From Pseudonocardia nigra (GTDB lineage: Bacteria; Actinomycetota; Actinomycetes; Mycobacteriales; Pseudonocardiaceae): 32,800 nt of DNA. A program made the position numbers and the translations under genes. The stretch is from the NCBI RefSeq assembly GCF_019396355.1, contig NZ_JAHKRK010000065.1:1-32800 (forward strand). Reading direction: 5' to 3'. This document shows, one piece after another, positions 1 through 7,005 of the stretch; the first letter of the stretch is position 1, and the number at the start of each line of letters is the position of its first letter. Under the pieces are notes generated by a model. It had not been told where the DNA came from, ran no database searches, and saw only the letters and a list, made by a program, of their open reading frames with translations.

Positions 1-469
1 CCTCCGGCTCGGACACCCCAAGATCACACCGCAGACCAGCCGATCATTCGTGATCGACACGCCACTGCCGCCAAGAGCACACTGACCCCGACACGAGGTC
101 ACGCTCAAGATCGGGCTGAATGCTTACACGGTGAGGTGTTCGTGAACGTGCCCAGGCTGCTCATCAGCAAGATGCCGTGGGGCGAGCGGCCCACGAGCGG
201 GAAGCGTCGGGAGAAGCTGGGCCGGCGTCGCGAGGAGGTCGCGAATCTCTACCCGTCGCGTTCGACCGCGCTGGCATTTCAGCCGGCCGGAATTGCAGTC
301 AACGGAGCAAGCAGTTCGAGAGCCACGAGGAGAGGACCAAGATCCTGACGCCGACCATCGTGGGATCCGAGCAACGCCGGCTGAGTGAGCCGATCTTGTA
401 CAGGATGGCGGGCCGGATGCAGCCCCGGTCCGGCCTGACCGGCCTGCCGCGAGCTGGAAGTGCCTGCCC
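1..469. other. No gene recognised
   Basis: Several short open frames overlap on both strands, but none has a recognisable domain, a convincing ribosome-binding site or a conserved-looking composition. The stretch precedes the membrane-protein gene at 470 and probably holds its promoter. I could not single out a -10/-35 pair with confidence. Confidence 0.4.
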
Positions 470-961
470 ATGAGCATCGACCCGGTAGCCGCGGCGGTCG
501 CCGCGCTCGTCGCCGCGCAACTGATGGAAGCGCCAACCTACCTGCAGCGCGCGGCGGGCCTGGACGTCAAACAGGACATCTTCGACGAGGCCGGCGCGAT
601 CCTCCGCGCCCCGCGGCGTTACCGCCGACTCGTCGGCTGGCTCGGCCACGGGGCGCTCGCCATCGCGATCGTGCTGCTGTACGCCACGTTCTTCGCGGCC
701 GTCGCGCACAACGATCACCTGGCATGGTGGGGTGTCTTCGCCGGCGCCTTGCACGGGCTGCTCGGCGGCATCGTCGTCGGGGCCTGGCCCGACCTGCACC
801 CCGAGATGCCCCACGCGACGGCGGCACCCGGGGTGTTCTACCGGCACTACGGTCGCCGAGACGTCGTCAGCTTCCTTCTCGGCCACTTGTGGTTCGGGCT
901 GGTCGCCGGGACCCTCTACGCCCTGCTGCACGTCGACCTGCCGGCCGGCGCGGCCCTGTAG
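470..961 (+). CDS. His-rich four-helix membrane protein, paralogue of 5306-5797
   Basis: This 163-residue protein is predicted to cross the membrane about four times. It is a clear paralogue of the gene at 5306-5797, with identical length and shared blocks throughout: ME-x-P-x-YLQ near residue 20, KQ-(D/N)-IF near 34, a tryptophan-rich WWG segment near 86, G-x-(F/A)-YR-x-YG near 121 and GHL-x-FG near 138. Four histidines (H60, H95, H139, H154) lie in or at the ends of hydrophobic segments and are all kept in the paralogue. I do not recognise a characterised family. Four conserved intramembrane histidines could ligate haem b or a metal, but that is inference. The ATG at 470 follows a purine-rich GGAAG about ten bases upstream. 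The gene converges on the minus-strand redoxin and is separated from the paralogue by over 4 kb of unrelated genes, so it is probably its own transcription unit. Confidence 0.8.
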   Translation: MSIDPVAAAVAALVAAQLMEAPTYLQRAAGLDVKQDIFDEAGAILRAPRRYRRLVGWLGHGALAIAIVLLYATFFAAVAHNDHLAWWGVFAGALHGLLGGIVVGAWPDLHPEMPHATAAPGVFYRHYGRRDVVSFLLGHLWFGLVAGTLYALLHVDLPAGAAL

Positions 962-980
962 CGCATCCCAGAAGCCTGTC

Positions 981-998
981 CGGGCGCTCGAGCGCCCG
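981..998. terminator. Perfect 18-bp palindrome between convergent genes
   Basis: CGGGCGCTCGAGCGCCCG is perfectly self-complementary and lies between the stop of the plus-strand membrane protein (961) and the stop of the minus-strand redoxin (1002). It has no T tract on either side. Its position suggests a bidirectional transcription stop, as is common in high-GC actinobacteria, where hairpins without U tracts are used. A protein-binding palindrome is the alternative. Confidence 0.5.
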
Positions 999-1001
999 CG
1001 T

Positions 1002-1925
1002 TCAGCGCCGTGGTCCTCCTGCTCGTCGGCGGGCTCCTGCTCGGCGGGTCGCGACCGCGGCGCCGAGGAGCCCGGTCATGAGCGCGGTCTTCGCCGCCGG
1101 GCGCATGGGCTCGGCCCGCAGCGCGATCGGCCCGAGGACGGGCTTCGCCCGGCTGCCCAGCCGGCTCAGGGTGCCGATGCCGAGGCCCGCGGTGTCGAGC
1201 TCGCGGACCGCCCGCCGCCCACCTCGCGCGGGGCCGCGGTAGCCGTCGACGATCGAGGCGAGCATGTGCGGCATCCGGTCGATGCCCCCGGCGACCGGCG
1301 CGCCGGTGCCGCCGCGCGCGAGCAGCTCGTCGAAGGCCCGTTTCAGCGCCGGAGCGTGGGTCCACATGCCGTAGAACGCGACCTTGCCCTCGGCGTCGAT
1401 GAGGAACGACGGGTCGGCCATCTCCTTGCTGTACTGCCGGTGCACGGTGCCGGCGTAGTCGTCGACGAGCACCGGCCAGTCGATGCCCTCCAACCGCTGG
1501 TACTCCCGTGCCGACTCGAGCTTGTCGCCATAGTCGAGGTAGCGGCCGCGCTTCTCGCCGGGGTGGGCCTGGCGGATGACCACGTCGAGGAAGGTGATCC
1601 TGTCGCCGTACCACTCGTGGAGTTGCTTCACGGGCGCAACTGCGCCGGCAGTGATCGGTCAAGTGCCGCTGCCGAAGTGCAGGAACACCAGACGCCCGCG
1701 CAAGCTGCTCAGCCGGATCCGCTTCCCATCGGTCGATTCCAGCTCGAAGTCCGGCGCCGCCTCGCCGGGCTGCAACCCCTCACCGCGCGCCGACCGCCAG
1801 AGGTCGGCCAGCAGATGCTTGGGCCGGAAATGCTCGTAGTTGTACTCCTGCAGCTGCCGGTCGTCGCCGGCGCCAGTGGCGCTCCCCACCGACGACGAGT
1901 CCCGGTCGTTACCGAGGTCACCCAT
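1002..1925 (-). CDS. Deiodinase-like redoxin, candidate selenoprotein with in-frame UGA at codon 89
   Basis: Read through one TGA (1661-1659), this frame gives a 307-residue thioredoxin-fold protein. Residues 53-61 (GEAAPDFEL) and 67-80 are the first strands of an AhpC/TSA-type redoxin. Residues 81-90 read FLHFGSGT-U-P, matching the FGSxT-U-P active site of iodothyronine deiodinases and the FGSxT-C-P of cysteine homologues. After the UGA the frame continues without a shift through a deiodinase-like EAH-type motif (VVIRQAH), a WPVLVDD segment and a strand ending FLIDAEGKVAFYG. The ATG at 1925 is preceded by AGGAGGAGAC, a near-perfect ribosome-binding site, so the N-terminal part is a real gene start. 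The C-terminal ~95 residues are basic and unrecognised. A likely role is thiol or seleno redox chemistry; the substrate is unknown. Annotation pipelines would probably call two fragments or a pseudogene. The alternative is a nonsense mutation, or cysteine lost from a TGC codon. Confidence 0.75.
1629..1661 (-). promoter_or_regulatory. SECIS-like hairpin immediately after the UGA
   Basis: On the mRNA strand, UGA (1661-1659) is followed by 12 nt and then a perfect 5-bp stem GGCGC/GCGCC (1646-1642 with 1637-1633) closed by the tetraloop AGUU (1641-1638). A lower stem UCAC/GUGA (1654-1651 with 1631-1628) is separated from it by an asymmetric internal loop. The loop starts 18 nt after the UGA and has G as its second base. 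This agrees with the bacterial SECIS rules as I remember them: a small apical loop, a G in the first two loop positions, and a loop about 16-37 nt downstream. In GC-rich DNA such hairpins also arise by chance, so the evidence is supportive only in combination with the protein alignment. Confidence 0.55.
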
Positions 1926-3055
1926 GCCGTCTCCTCCTGTCGGTCGCGACGCGCTGCGCGTCGTCGAGTTTGTCCTTAGGCCATATCCGCTCCGGCCGGG
2001 ACGCCTGCCGGGCCGCGCCTCGATTCCACGAATCGCCAGCGCGACTCATGTCGATTGTCGAGGGAGCGCCGGTCGTGCCAGCTCCACCTGCGGGTCGGGC
2101 CGCAGCCGCGCCTCGGGCACCGAAACGGGCGGCCGTCCGTGGCCCGCCCGATGCCCGACGACGCGCGTGAGCACGACGACGTGATCTGCGAGGGGTCGGG
2201 ACATGGGCAGCTCCACGGCCGTCGTCACGTCGCCGCGTCGATCAGAGCGCGGCACGGAGGGCGAGGCCGCGGGCAGCAGATTCAAGGGCGGGCACGACGG
2301 GCAGCGCACAGATCCACCGGTCCCATCGGCGATCTTCGTTGCGGGCACCTTCGGCTGCATTCCGCCGTTGAGCATCGGTCCTCCTCACCCAGACGCAGCT
2401 CGGCCTCGTGGTAGGGGAGCTCCGAGAACTCGGGACACCGGGCCGAGCAAGCTCGCTGATCCTTTCCGCGGCTACCCGATGCCGGGCGACACAAGACCGA
2501 TCAGGAATACCCCGGCTTGACGGGCGTGGACGAACATGAAGTCTGTCCACGTCCTGTGGCTCGTTCCGGCGGCCATGGGACGTCCGGCACCGCCAGCCAC
2601 GATCAGCACCGCCGGGAGCAGCACCGGGGCCACCGCGACGGCAGCGAGGGGCGCATGCCACGGGCGGCCGCGTTCACCGGATTCATCGGTTCCTGGTGCT
2701 TCGGATGCACCAGCGCAGGCGATCGCGGACGCTGGCATGCCCTACGGGGCGCTGTATGTCAGCATGACGCGGTGGCCGCGGGCGAAGACGTCAGCACTGC
2801 GCGCCGCACTGCGGGCGAGGCCGTGCCCGAGGCGGGTGCGCCACGATCCGGCAGAGTACAACCACCCGTCTGTAGGGCGGCGACGGTCGCCCGGCGCGTT
2901 CAGAAGAACGCGGGTCAACGGGATCACCCGCTGCCGCCGATCTTCCGTTGCGCCCGCTGCATAGTGCTACAGCTGCCCGACGCCGACCTGCGCACTGGGG
3001 GGCTCGGTCTGGTGAGGCTGGACGATGATCCGGGCCGGAATCCGGCGGTGTCCCA
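1926..3055. other. About 1.1 kb without a supportable gene
   Basis: The 5' end holds the ribosome-binding site and presumably the promoter of the minus-strand redoxin. The rest contains competing open frames on both strands with no recognisable family. One minus-strand frame (about 2738-2472) has a hydrophobic stretch near its middle that could be a membrane segment, possibly a gene remnant. Composition is less strongly codon-biased than in the neighbouring genes, consistent with decayed DNA. Confidence 0.4.
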
Positions 3056-4115
3056 ATGGTGAGCCGTGGCGGCTATCTCACCGGGATGGGCAAGGCAGTG
3101 CCAGGCGAACTCGACCAGGACGTCCTGTGGAACGAGTTCTTCGCCGGGCACTTCGCGGGCAGCCCGGTGGCGAGGCGCGTCTTCCGCGCCGCCGAGGTAC
3201 GACACCGTCACGCGGTAGTGAGCCCGCTGCTCGAGGACGCGTCGGGCTGGTCGACCGGCACTCGGATGCGACGGTACGCGGCGGAAGCGCCGGCGTTGGG
3301 CAAGGACGCGGTCACGGCGGCCCTGGCCGACGCGGGGATGGCCGCGGAGGACGTGGGCTTGTTCGCGGTGGCGTCCTGCACCGGATACTCCACTCCGGGG
3401 CTGGACATCCGGGTGGCCGCAGATCTCGGGATGTCGGCCGCTGTGCAACGGCTGCTGGTCGGGCATATGGGCTGCTATGCCGCGATCCCTGGTCTCGGCG
3501 CGGTCGTCGACTTCGTGGTGGCCCGGGGCCGCCCGGCAGTGCTGCTGTGCCTGGAGCTGACCTCGCTGCACGTGCAGCGCCCGACCCGCGAGGTGGACCA
3601 AGTGGTGGCGCACGCTCTGTTCGGCGACGCCGCCGCCGCCGTCGTCGTGCAGCCCGGTGTCCCGCCCGCCCGGAGCGGGCTGCGGGTGGTGGAGGTGGCG
3701 GCGCTGACCGATCCGGCCACCGCCGATCACATGACTTGGGACGTCACCGGACCTCGGCTTCCGGATGGGGCTCTCACCGCGGGTTCCCGACGTGCTCGCC
3801 CGTCACGTCGCCCCGATGATCGTCGAGCTGCTCGCTCGACACGGCCTGACACCGTCCGATGTGGACGCCTGGGCAGTGCACCCCGGCGGCCTGCGAATCC
3901 TGGACACCGTGGCCGACCGGCTGGCACTTCCGGCCGACGCGCTGGACGCGTCTCGACAGATCCTGGCCGAGCACGGCAACTGCTCCTCCGCCACCGTGCT
4001 GCTCGTGCTCGACGCGCTACGCGCCGCCGGCCGCCCGCGACCGGGCCACTACGGCGTAGCGCTGGCCTTCGGTCCGGGCCTGACCCTCTACGCCGTGCTC
4101 CTACAGGGACGGTGA
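3056..4115 (+). pseudogene. Type III polyketide synthase (chalcone synthase-like), +1 frameshift at about 3751
   Basis: Type III PKSs are homodimeric ketosynthases that extend a CoA-bound starter with malonyl units through a Cys-His-Asn triad. All three sites are visible: the GHMGCYA nucleophile context (Cys at about residue 140), AVHPGG (His) and EHGNCSSAT (Asn). The first two thirds run from ATG 3056 to about 3750; the C-terminal third continues in another frame to the stop at 4113-4115. Removing one C at GGACCTCGG (3751-3753) restores LGFRMGLSPRVP, the expected sequence at that place, and gives about 352 residues, normal for the family. Because everything else is intact, this may be a recent mutation or an assembly error. 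The start lacks a strong ribosome-binding site. No tailoring enzyme such as a methyltransferase or oxidase is adjacent, so the product cannot be guessed. Confidence 0.8.
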
Positions 4116-4760
4116 ACCCGGCGGGGTCCAAGGCCGCCGCGGGCCGGCCGAGGGCGCCGCCCGTGGCGATCAATGTCACCAAGCGGCGAGCCGGGTGAGC
4201 AAGGTGGGCGATGCGCGCATGCGCAACCGCCGTCCCGACAGGCCGCGCAATCCCAGGTGGAGCCTCCGCTGACCAGGGCACCTTGAAAAACTTCCTCGTC
4301 GGTCACCTGTCGATCGGCGCCCTCGTCGGGTGCTGCCGTGCGCCTGCGGTGACCGCACGCAGCAAGGAAGACCGATCCTTACAGTTTCCGAAACAGGAAT
4401 GACTCACGGTTTCCCCAACCGGAATATCGGGTATCGGGTACCTAGCCGATCACTTGAGCGAGGTGCCGCATGACCCGGCTCGCCGTACGCGCTGCCGTCG
4501 TAACCGGCGCCGTCATGCGGGTCGGCCGCGAGCCCGCCGGTGCAGCTGGAGGGCCACCGGGGCAGTGTTGCGCTCGAGACGGCATCCGACCACGCCCGCA
4601 GCCACCGGGAGCGGCCAACGACCATCGGCCGGCCAGGACCAGTCGGGCGACAGCTGCCCGGACGGGGCGCAGGCCGATCCCCGGGCAGCAGCCGCGCAAC
4701 CCGGAAGCGGTCGGCGTGTCGCCCGGCGGCCCGAACCCCGGATGCGCCGATGGCGAAGCC
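4116..4760. other. About 650 bp without a recognised gene; short repeats
   Basis: No open frame here has a convincing family. It contains a small inverted repeat GTTTC-C-GAAAC at 4384-4394, with a further GTTTCC half site near 4409, and a tandem TATCGGG x2 at 4425-4438. These sit in a locally AT-richer patch (about 4340-4440), so this may be a regulatory region, but no target gene starts clearly downstream. I see nothing else that I can support. Confidence 0.4.
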
Positions 4761-5081
4761 CTACTCGGGTGTGCGCGGCAGGAAGGACTCGGCGTCGGCG
4801 AGCATCCGTTCGAGAACCTCGGGCTCGGCGACGCGGTAGTAGGTGCGGCGGTTGGCGCGGCGGCGGACCAGTACGCCGGCCCTGGCCAGCGCGGTCAACT
4901 GCTTGGACACCGCGCCCTGGCTGAGCCCGACGTACTCGGTACACCGCGAGACGGAGTGCTCCTCGTGCAGCACGTAGCGCAGCAACTTCAGCCGGGTCGA
5001 ATCCCCCAACGCGGCGAACACCTTCTCGACGTCGCGCCCACCCAATCCGGAATCACCGCACCCTTCATGCGACGCAACCAT
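4761..5081 (-). CDS. ArsR/SmtB-family winged-helix transcriptional regulator
   Basis: This small dimeric repressor-type protein of about 106 residues shows the ArsR core: VFAALGDSTRLKLLRYVL (helices 1-2), SVSRCTEYVGLSQGAVSKQL (recognition region) and GVLVRRRANRRTYYRV (wing). Cysteines occur near the N-terminus (HEGC) and at the start of the helix that in metal sensors carries the CxC ligands (VSRC). A metal or redox sensor is possible but not established. I chose the ATG at 5081; in-frame starts further upstream, including an ATG at 5156, would add an arginine- and cysteine-rich tail without family likeness. It is transcribed divergently from the hydrogenase operon, whose first gene starts at 5306, so control of that operon is a reasonable inference. 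Confidence 0.8.
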   Translation of the reverse strand: MVASHEGCGDSGLGGRDVEKVFAALGDSTRLKLLRYVLHEEHSVSRCTEYVGLSQGAVSKQLTALARAGVLVRRRANRRTYYRVAEPEVLERMLADAESFLPRTPE

Positions 5082-5305
5082 CACCACGAATGCCCCAACC
5101 CGTGGGCAACGACACCGGGCCGTCAGGTCTTCCTGCGTCAGCAGGTGCGCCGGCACGCGCCGCCGCCACCGGAACCGTCAACAGCCGCCTCTCGCGGGTC
5201 CGGTCCCGCCGTGACACCTGCCTTTTCGAGGTCGCACCCCGCAAGCAGCAGTGCCGGGCCGGATCCGGTCGGCCAGCGTCGCGCTGCAGACACAAGGAGG
5301 ACGAG
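5082..5305. promoter_or_regulatory. Divergent promoter region between the ArsR regulator and the hydrogenase operon
   Basis: This 224-bp gap must hold both promoters. It contains the inverted repeat CCTGC-GTCA-GCAGG at 5132-5145 and a second GCGGG-N6-CCCGC repeat near 5197. Either could be an operator for the ArsR protein or simply an RNA hairpin. The operon's first gene has an excellent ribosome-binding site, AAGGAGG at 5294-5300, five bases before its ATG. I could not define -35/-10 boxes confidently. Confidence 0.4.
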
Positions 5306-5797
5306 ATGATCCCCATCGCAGTCTGGCCCGCGGTGCTCGCCGGGCTGATCGCCGGCGCCGTCATGGAGGGTCCGGTCTACCTGCAGAAGGCCCTCGGTCT
5401 GCGAATCAAGCAGAACATCTTCCGGACCTGGGGCATCCTGCTCGGCATGCGTGGCCCCGGCGGCTACTTCGCAGGGTTCCTGTTCCACGAGCTGCTCGCC
5501 GCCGTCATCGCCATCGGCTACGCCGTCTTCTTCCGCCTTCTCGGAGTCGAGGGCAACCTGTGGCTGTGGGGCCTGCTCGGCGCCGTCATCCACTACGCGC
5601 TCGCCGGCCCTGTCGTGAAGGTGATTCCCTCGCTCGACCCGGAGACCGGCGAGGTCGGTAAGCAAGGCTTCGCCTACCGCAACTACGGAGCCCCCGACGT
5701 CGCGACATCACTGGTCGGCCACCTGACCTTCGGCGTGCTCACCGGCATCCTCTACGGCCTGTTCCACTCCGGCGGCGGCACCGACATCGCGTTCTGA
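5306..5797 (+). CDS. His-rich four-helix membrane protein, first gene of the hydrogenase operon
   Basis: This 163-residue, roughly four-helix membrane protein is paralogous to the gene at 470-961. Conserved features are ME-x-P-x-YLQ at residues 20-27, KQNIF near 35, and four membrane-associated histidines H61, H96, H139 and H154, each aligned with one in the paralogue. It starts at ATG 5306 behind AAGGAGG. It is followed after 52 bp by the four tiny membrane proteins and then the hydrogenase structural genes, all on the same strand. This placement makes it a candidate for hydrogenase electron transfer or nickel/haem handling. With four membrane histidines a small b-type cytochrome is conceivable, but no known haem motif is matched, so the function is open. 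Confidence 0.8.
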   Translation: MIPIAVWPAVLAGLIAGAVMEGPVYLQKALGLRIKQNIFRTWGILLGMRGPGGYFAGFLFHELLAAVIAIGYAVFFRLLGVEGNLWLWGLLGAVIHYALAGPVVKVIPSLDPETGEVGKQGFAYRNYGAPDVATSLVGHLTFGVLTGILYGLFHSGGGTDIAF

Positions 5798-5849
5798 GCG
5801 GACCGCACACGCCGTAGGGGGTGTTGCTGGATGACCGAGGGGTGATCGG

Positions 5850-6203
5850 ATGCGATCGGCTTCTTCATTGGCGGGTGAGACTCTGTGGTGGCTCGTGCTC
5901 GCCGCCGGGTCGGTTGTGGTCGTGGTCGTCGCGCTGCTGCTCGGGCTGGTGATCAACGCGCTGCGGCAGATCGACCGGCACGCGGCGCGAACGCACACGG
6001 CGGCCAAGCAGATCGCGCAGAACACCGTGGGGCTGTGGGCGCTCGAGCAGACGAACCGGGACCTGGTGGCCATCCGGGACGCGGCGCGCGCGGCCGCGCG
6101 TGACGCCCCCGGCGAGGCGGCCGCGACGCCACTGACCGCGGCGCGGCAGAAGGTGCAGGGCTGGCTGGGCAGGCCCGAGCCGGACGACGACAGGAGTTTC
6201 TAG
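5850..6203 (+). CDS. Small one-helix membrane protein with amphipathic tail (1 of 4)
   Basis: The 117-residue product has one strong N-terminal membrane helix (about residues 12-36, valine/leucine-rich) followed by a long charged alpha-helical region (about 37-85) with heptad-like spacing, and an acidic C-terminus. Such proteins usually sit as type II or type III anchors with the tail in the cytoplasm. ATG 5850 is preceded by GAGGGG. Its stop codon TAG is directly followed by the ATG of the next gene, which indicates translational coupling. It is the first of four architecturally similar genes directly upstream of the hydrogenase subunits. I do not recognise a characterised family; there is a loose likeness to DUF948-type stress proteins in layout only. 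Confidence 0.65.
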   Translation: MRSASSLAGETLWWLVLAAGSVVVVVVALLLGLVINALRQIDRHAARTHTAAKQIAQNTVGLWALEQTNRDLVAIRDAARAAARDAPGEAAATPLTAARQKVQGWLGRPEPDDDRSF

Positions 6204-6428
6204 ATGTTGATGCTGGTCGTCGGGACGGCGGCGGTGCTCGCGGTGACCCTGGTCGCCGGTCTCGTCGCGATCGTGGTCTTCCTGACCGAGATCCGGACGT
6301 TTCTGGCCGACACGGCCGCGACGCTCGAGGCCGTCGACGAGGGAGCGACCCGGCTTTCCGGGCGGCTGCAGCGCGTGCAGCGGGCCACAGCGGCGGCCGC
6401 GCGCGAGCTTCCCGCAGGCCGCGGGTAG
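6204..6428 (+). CDS. Small one-helix membrane protein with coiled-coil tail (2 of 4)
   Basis: This 74-residue protein consists of a hydrophobic helix (about residues 2-27) and an amphipathic helix (about 28-65) with regularly spaced leucine, valine and threonine residues (EIRTFLADTAATLEAVDEG), typical of a membrane-anchored coiled coil. Its ATG starts immediately after the preceding stop, and the next gene begins ten bases after its own stop, so it is translated as part of the operon. It would be missed by length cut-offs. No enzymatic motif is present. A scaffolding or anchoring role next to a soluble hydrogenase is inferred only from context. Confidence 0.65.
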   Translation: MLMLVVGTAAVLAVTLVAGLVAIVVFLTEIRTFLADTAATLEAVDEGATRLSGRLQRVQRATAAAARELPAGRG

Positions 6429-6438
6429 GGCGGCGGTC

Positions 6439-6732
6439 GTGGACGTCGTCGGGTGGGTGGGCCTGGTGGTGTCCTGGCTGCTGCTCGTGCTCATCGTGAA
6501 GCTCGTCTTCGTCGCACTACGGGTGTTGAAGAACACCCGTCGGCTCGCGGAGATGACGCGCGACGCCGCGAGACACCTGGCGGACAACGTCGGTGACGAC
6601 GAGGCGCTGGCCCGGCTCGAGGTCCTCGCGGGCGCGCTGGCGCAGGCGATTCGCGGGCTGCCTGCGAACACCGATGCCCCCCGGGCGCGGGTCAGCTCGG
6701 TGTCACCGGGCGTGGGCGGGCAGACGCCGTGA
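6439..6732 (+). CDS. Small one-helix membrane protein with helical tail (3 of 4)
   Basis: Starting from GTG 6439, this 97-residue product has a membrane helix at about residues 4-29, then a basic and then amphipathic helix (RVLKNTRRLAEMTRDAARHL), and a short proline/serine-rich C-terminus. The start is weakly supported because the upstream sequence GGGTAGGGCGG offers only a partial ribosome-binding site, but the stop overlaps the GTG of the next gene as GTGA, a coupling pattern common in actinobacterial operons. Its architecture matches genes 1, 2 and 4 of the set. No named family is recognised. Confidence 0.65.
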   Translation: MDVVGWVGLVVSWLLLVLIVKLVFVALRVLKNTRRLAEMTRDAARHLADNVGDDEALARLEVLAGALAQAIRGLPANTDAPRARVSSVSPGVGGQTP

Positions 6733-6995
6733 CCGCCCTGCTCACCACCTTGTCGGTGCTCGCCGCGTGGGCTCTGCTCGGCGTCGTCCTCGTCGGGTTG
6801 CTGCTGGTGGTGAAGTCGCTGCAGAGCATCCGGCACTGGATGGAGAAGACGACGGTGGGGCTGCGCGCGGTGGAGCACCAGACGAAGGATCTGCGTCGCA
6901 GAGGCGATGTCCTGGCGGTCTCACTGGGTGAGGCGCTCGATGCCCTCGAGGCGGCGGCGCGGCCGCTCGACGACCCCGACCCACAGCGCGGCTAG
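6729..6995 (+). CDS. Small one-helix membrane protein with helical tail (4 of 4)
   Basis: This 88-residue product starts at a GTG overlapping the preceding stop. It has one membrane helix at about residues 3-28 followed by a charged helix (SLQSIRHWMEKTTVGLRAVEHQTKDL pattern, about 29-75) and a short acidic/proline tail. The hydrogenase small-subunit gene starts eleven bases after its stop, with the ribosome-binding site AGGAGAA spanning the junction. The stoichiometric coupling to the hydrogenase suggests a physical or functional link. The family is unknown to me. Confidence 0.65.
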   Translation: MTALLTTLSVLAAWALLGVVLVGLLLVVKSLQSIRHWMEKTTVGLRAVEHQTKDLRRRGDVLAVSLGEALDALEAAARPLDDPDPQRG

Positions 6996-7005
6996 GAGAA
7001 CCCGG

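Noticed and set aside
1659..1661. Ordinary nonsense mutation in the redoxin gene
   Set aside because: Not excluded, but exact placement at the redox-active residue, perfect frame continuity and a downstream hairpin make selenocysteine the better explanation.
2472..2738. Minus-strand hydrophobic ORF that might be a membrane protein
   Set aside because: No ribosome-binding site, no family likeness, and one hydrophobic stretch in GC-rich DNA is weak evidence; mentioned only as a possible remnant.
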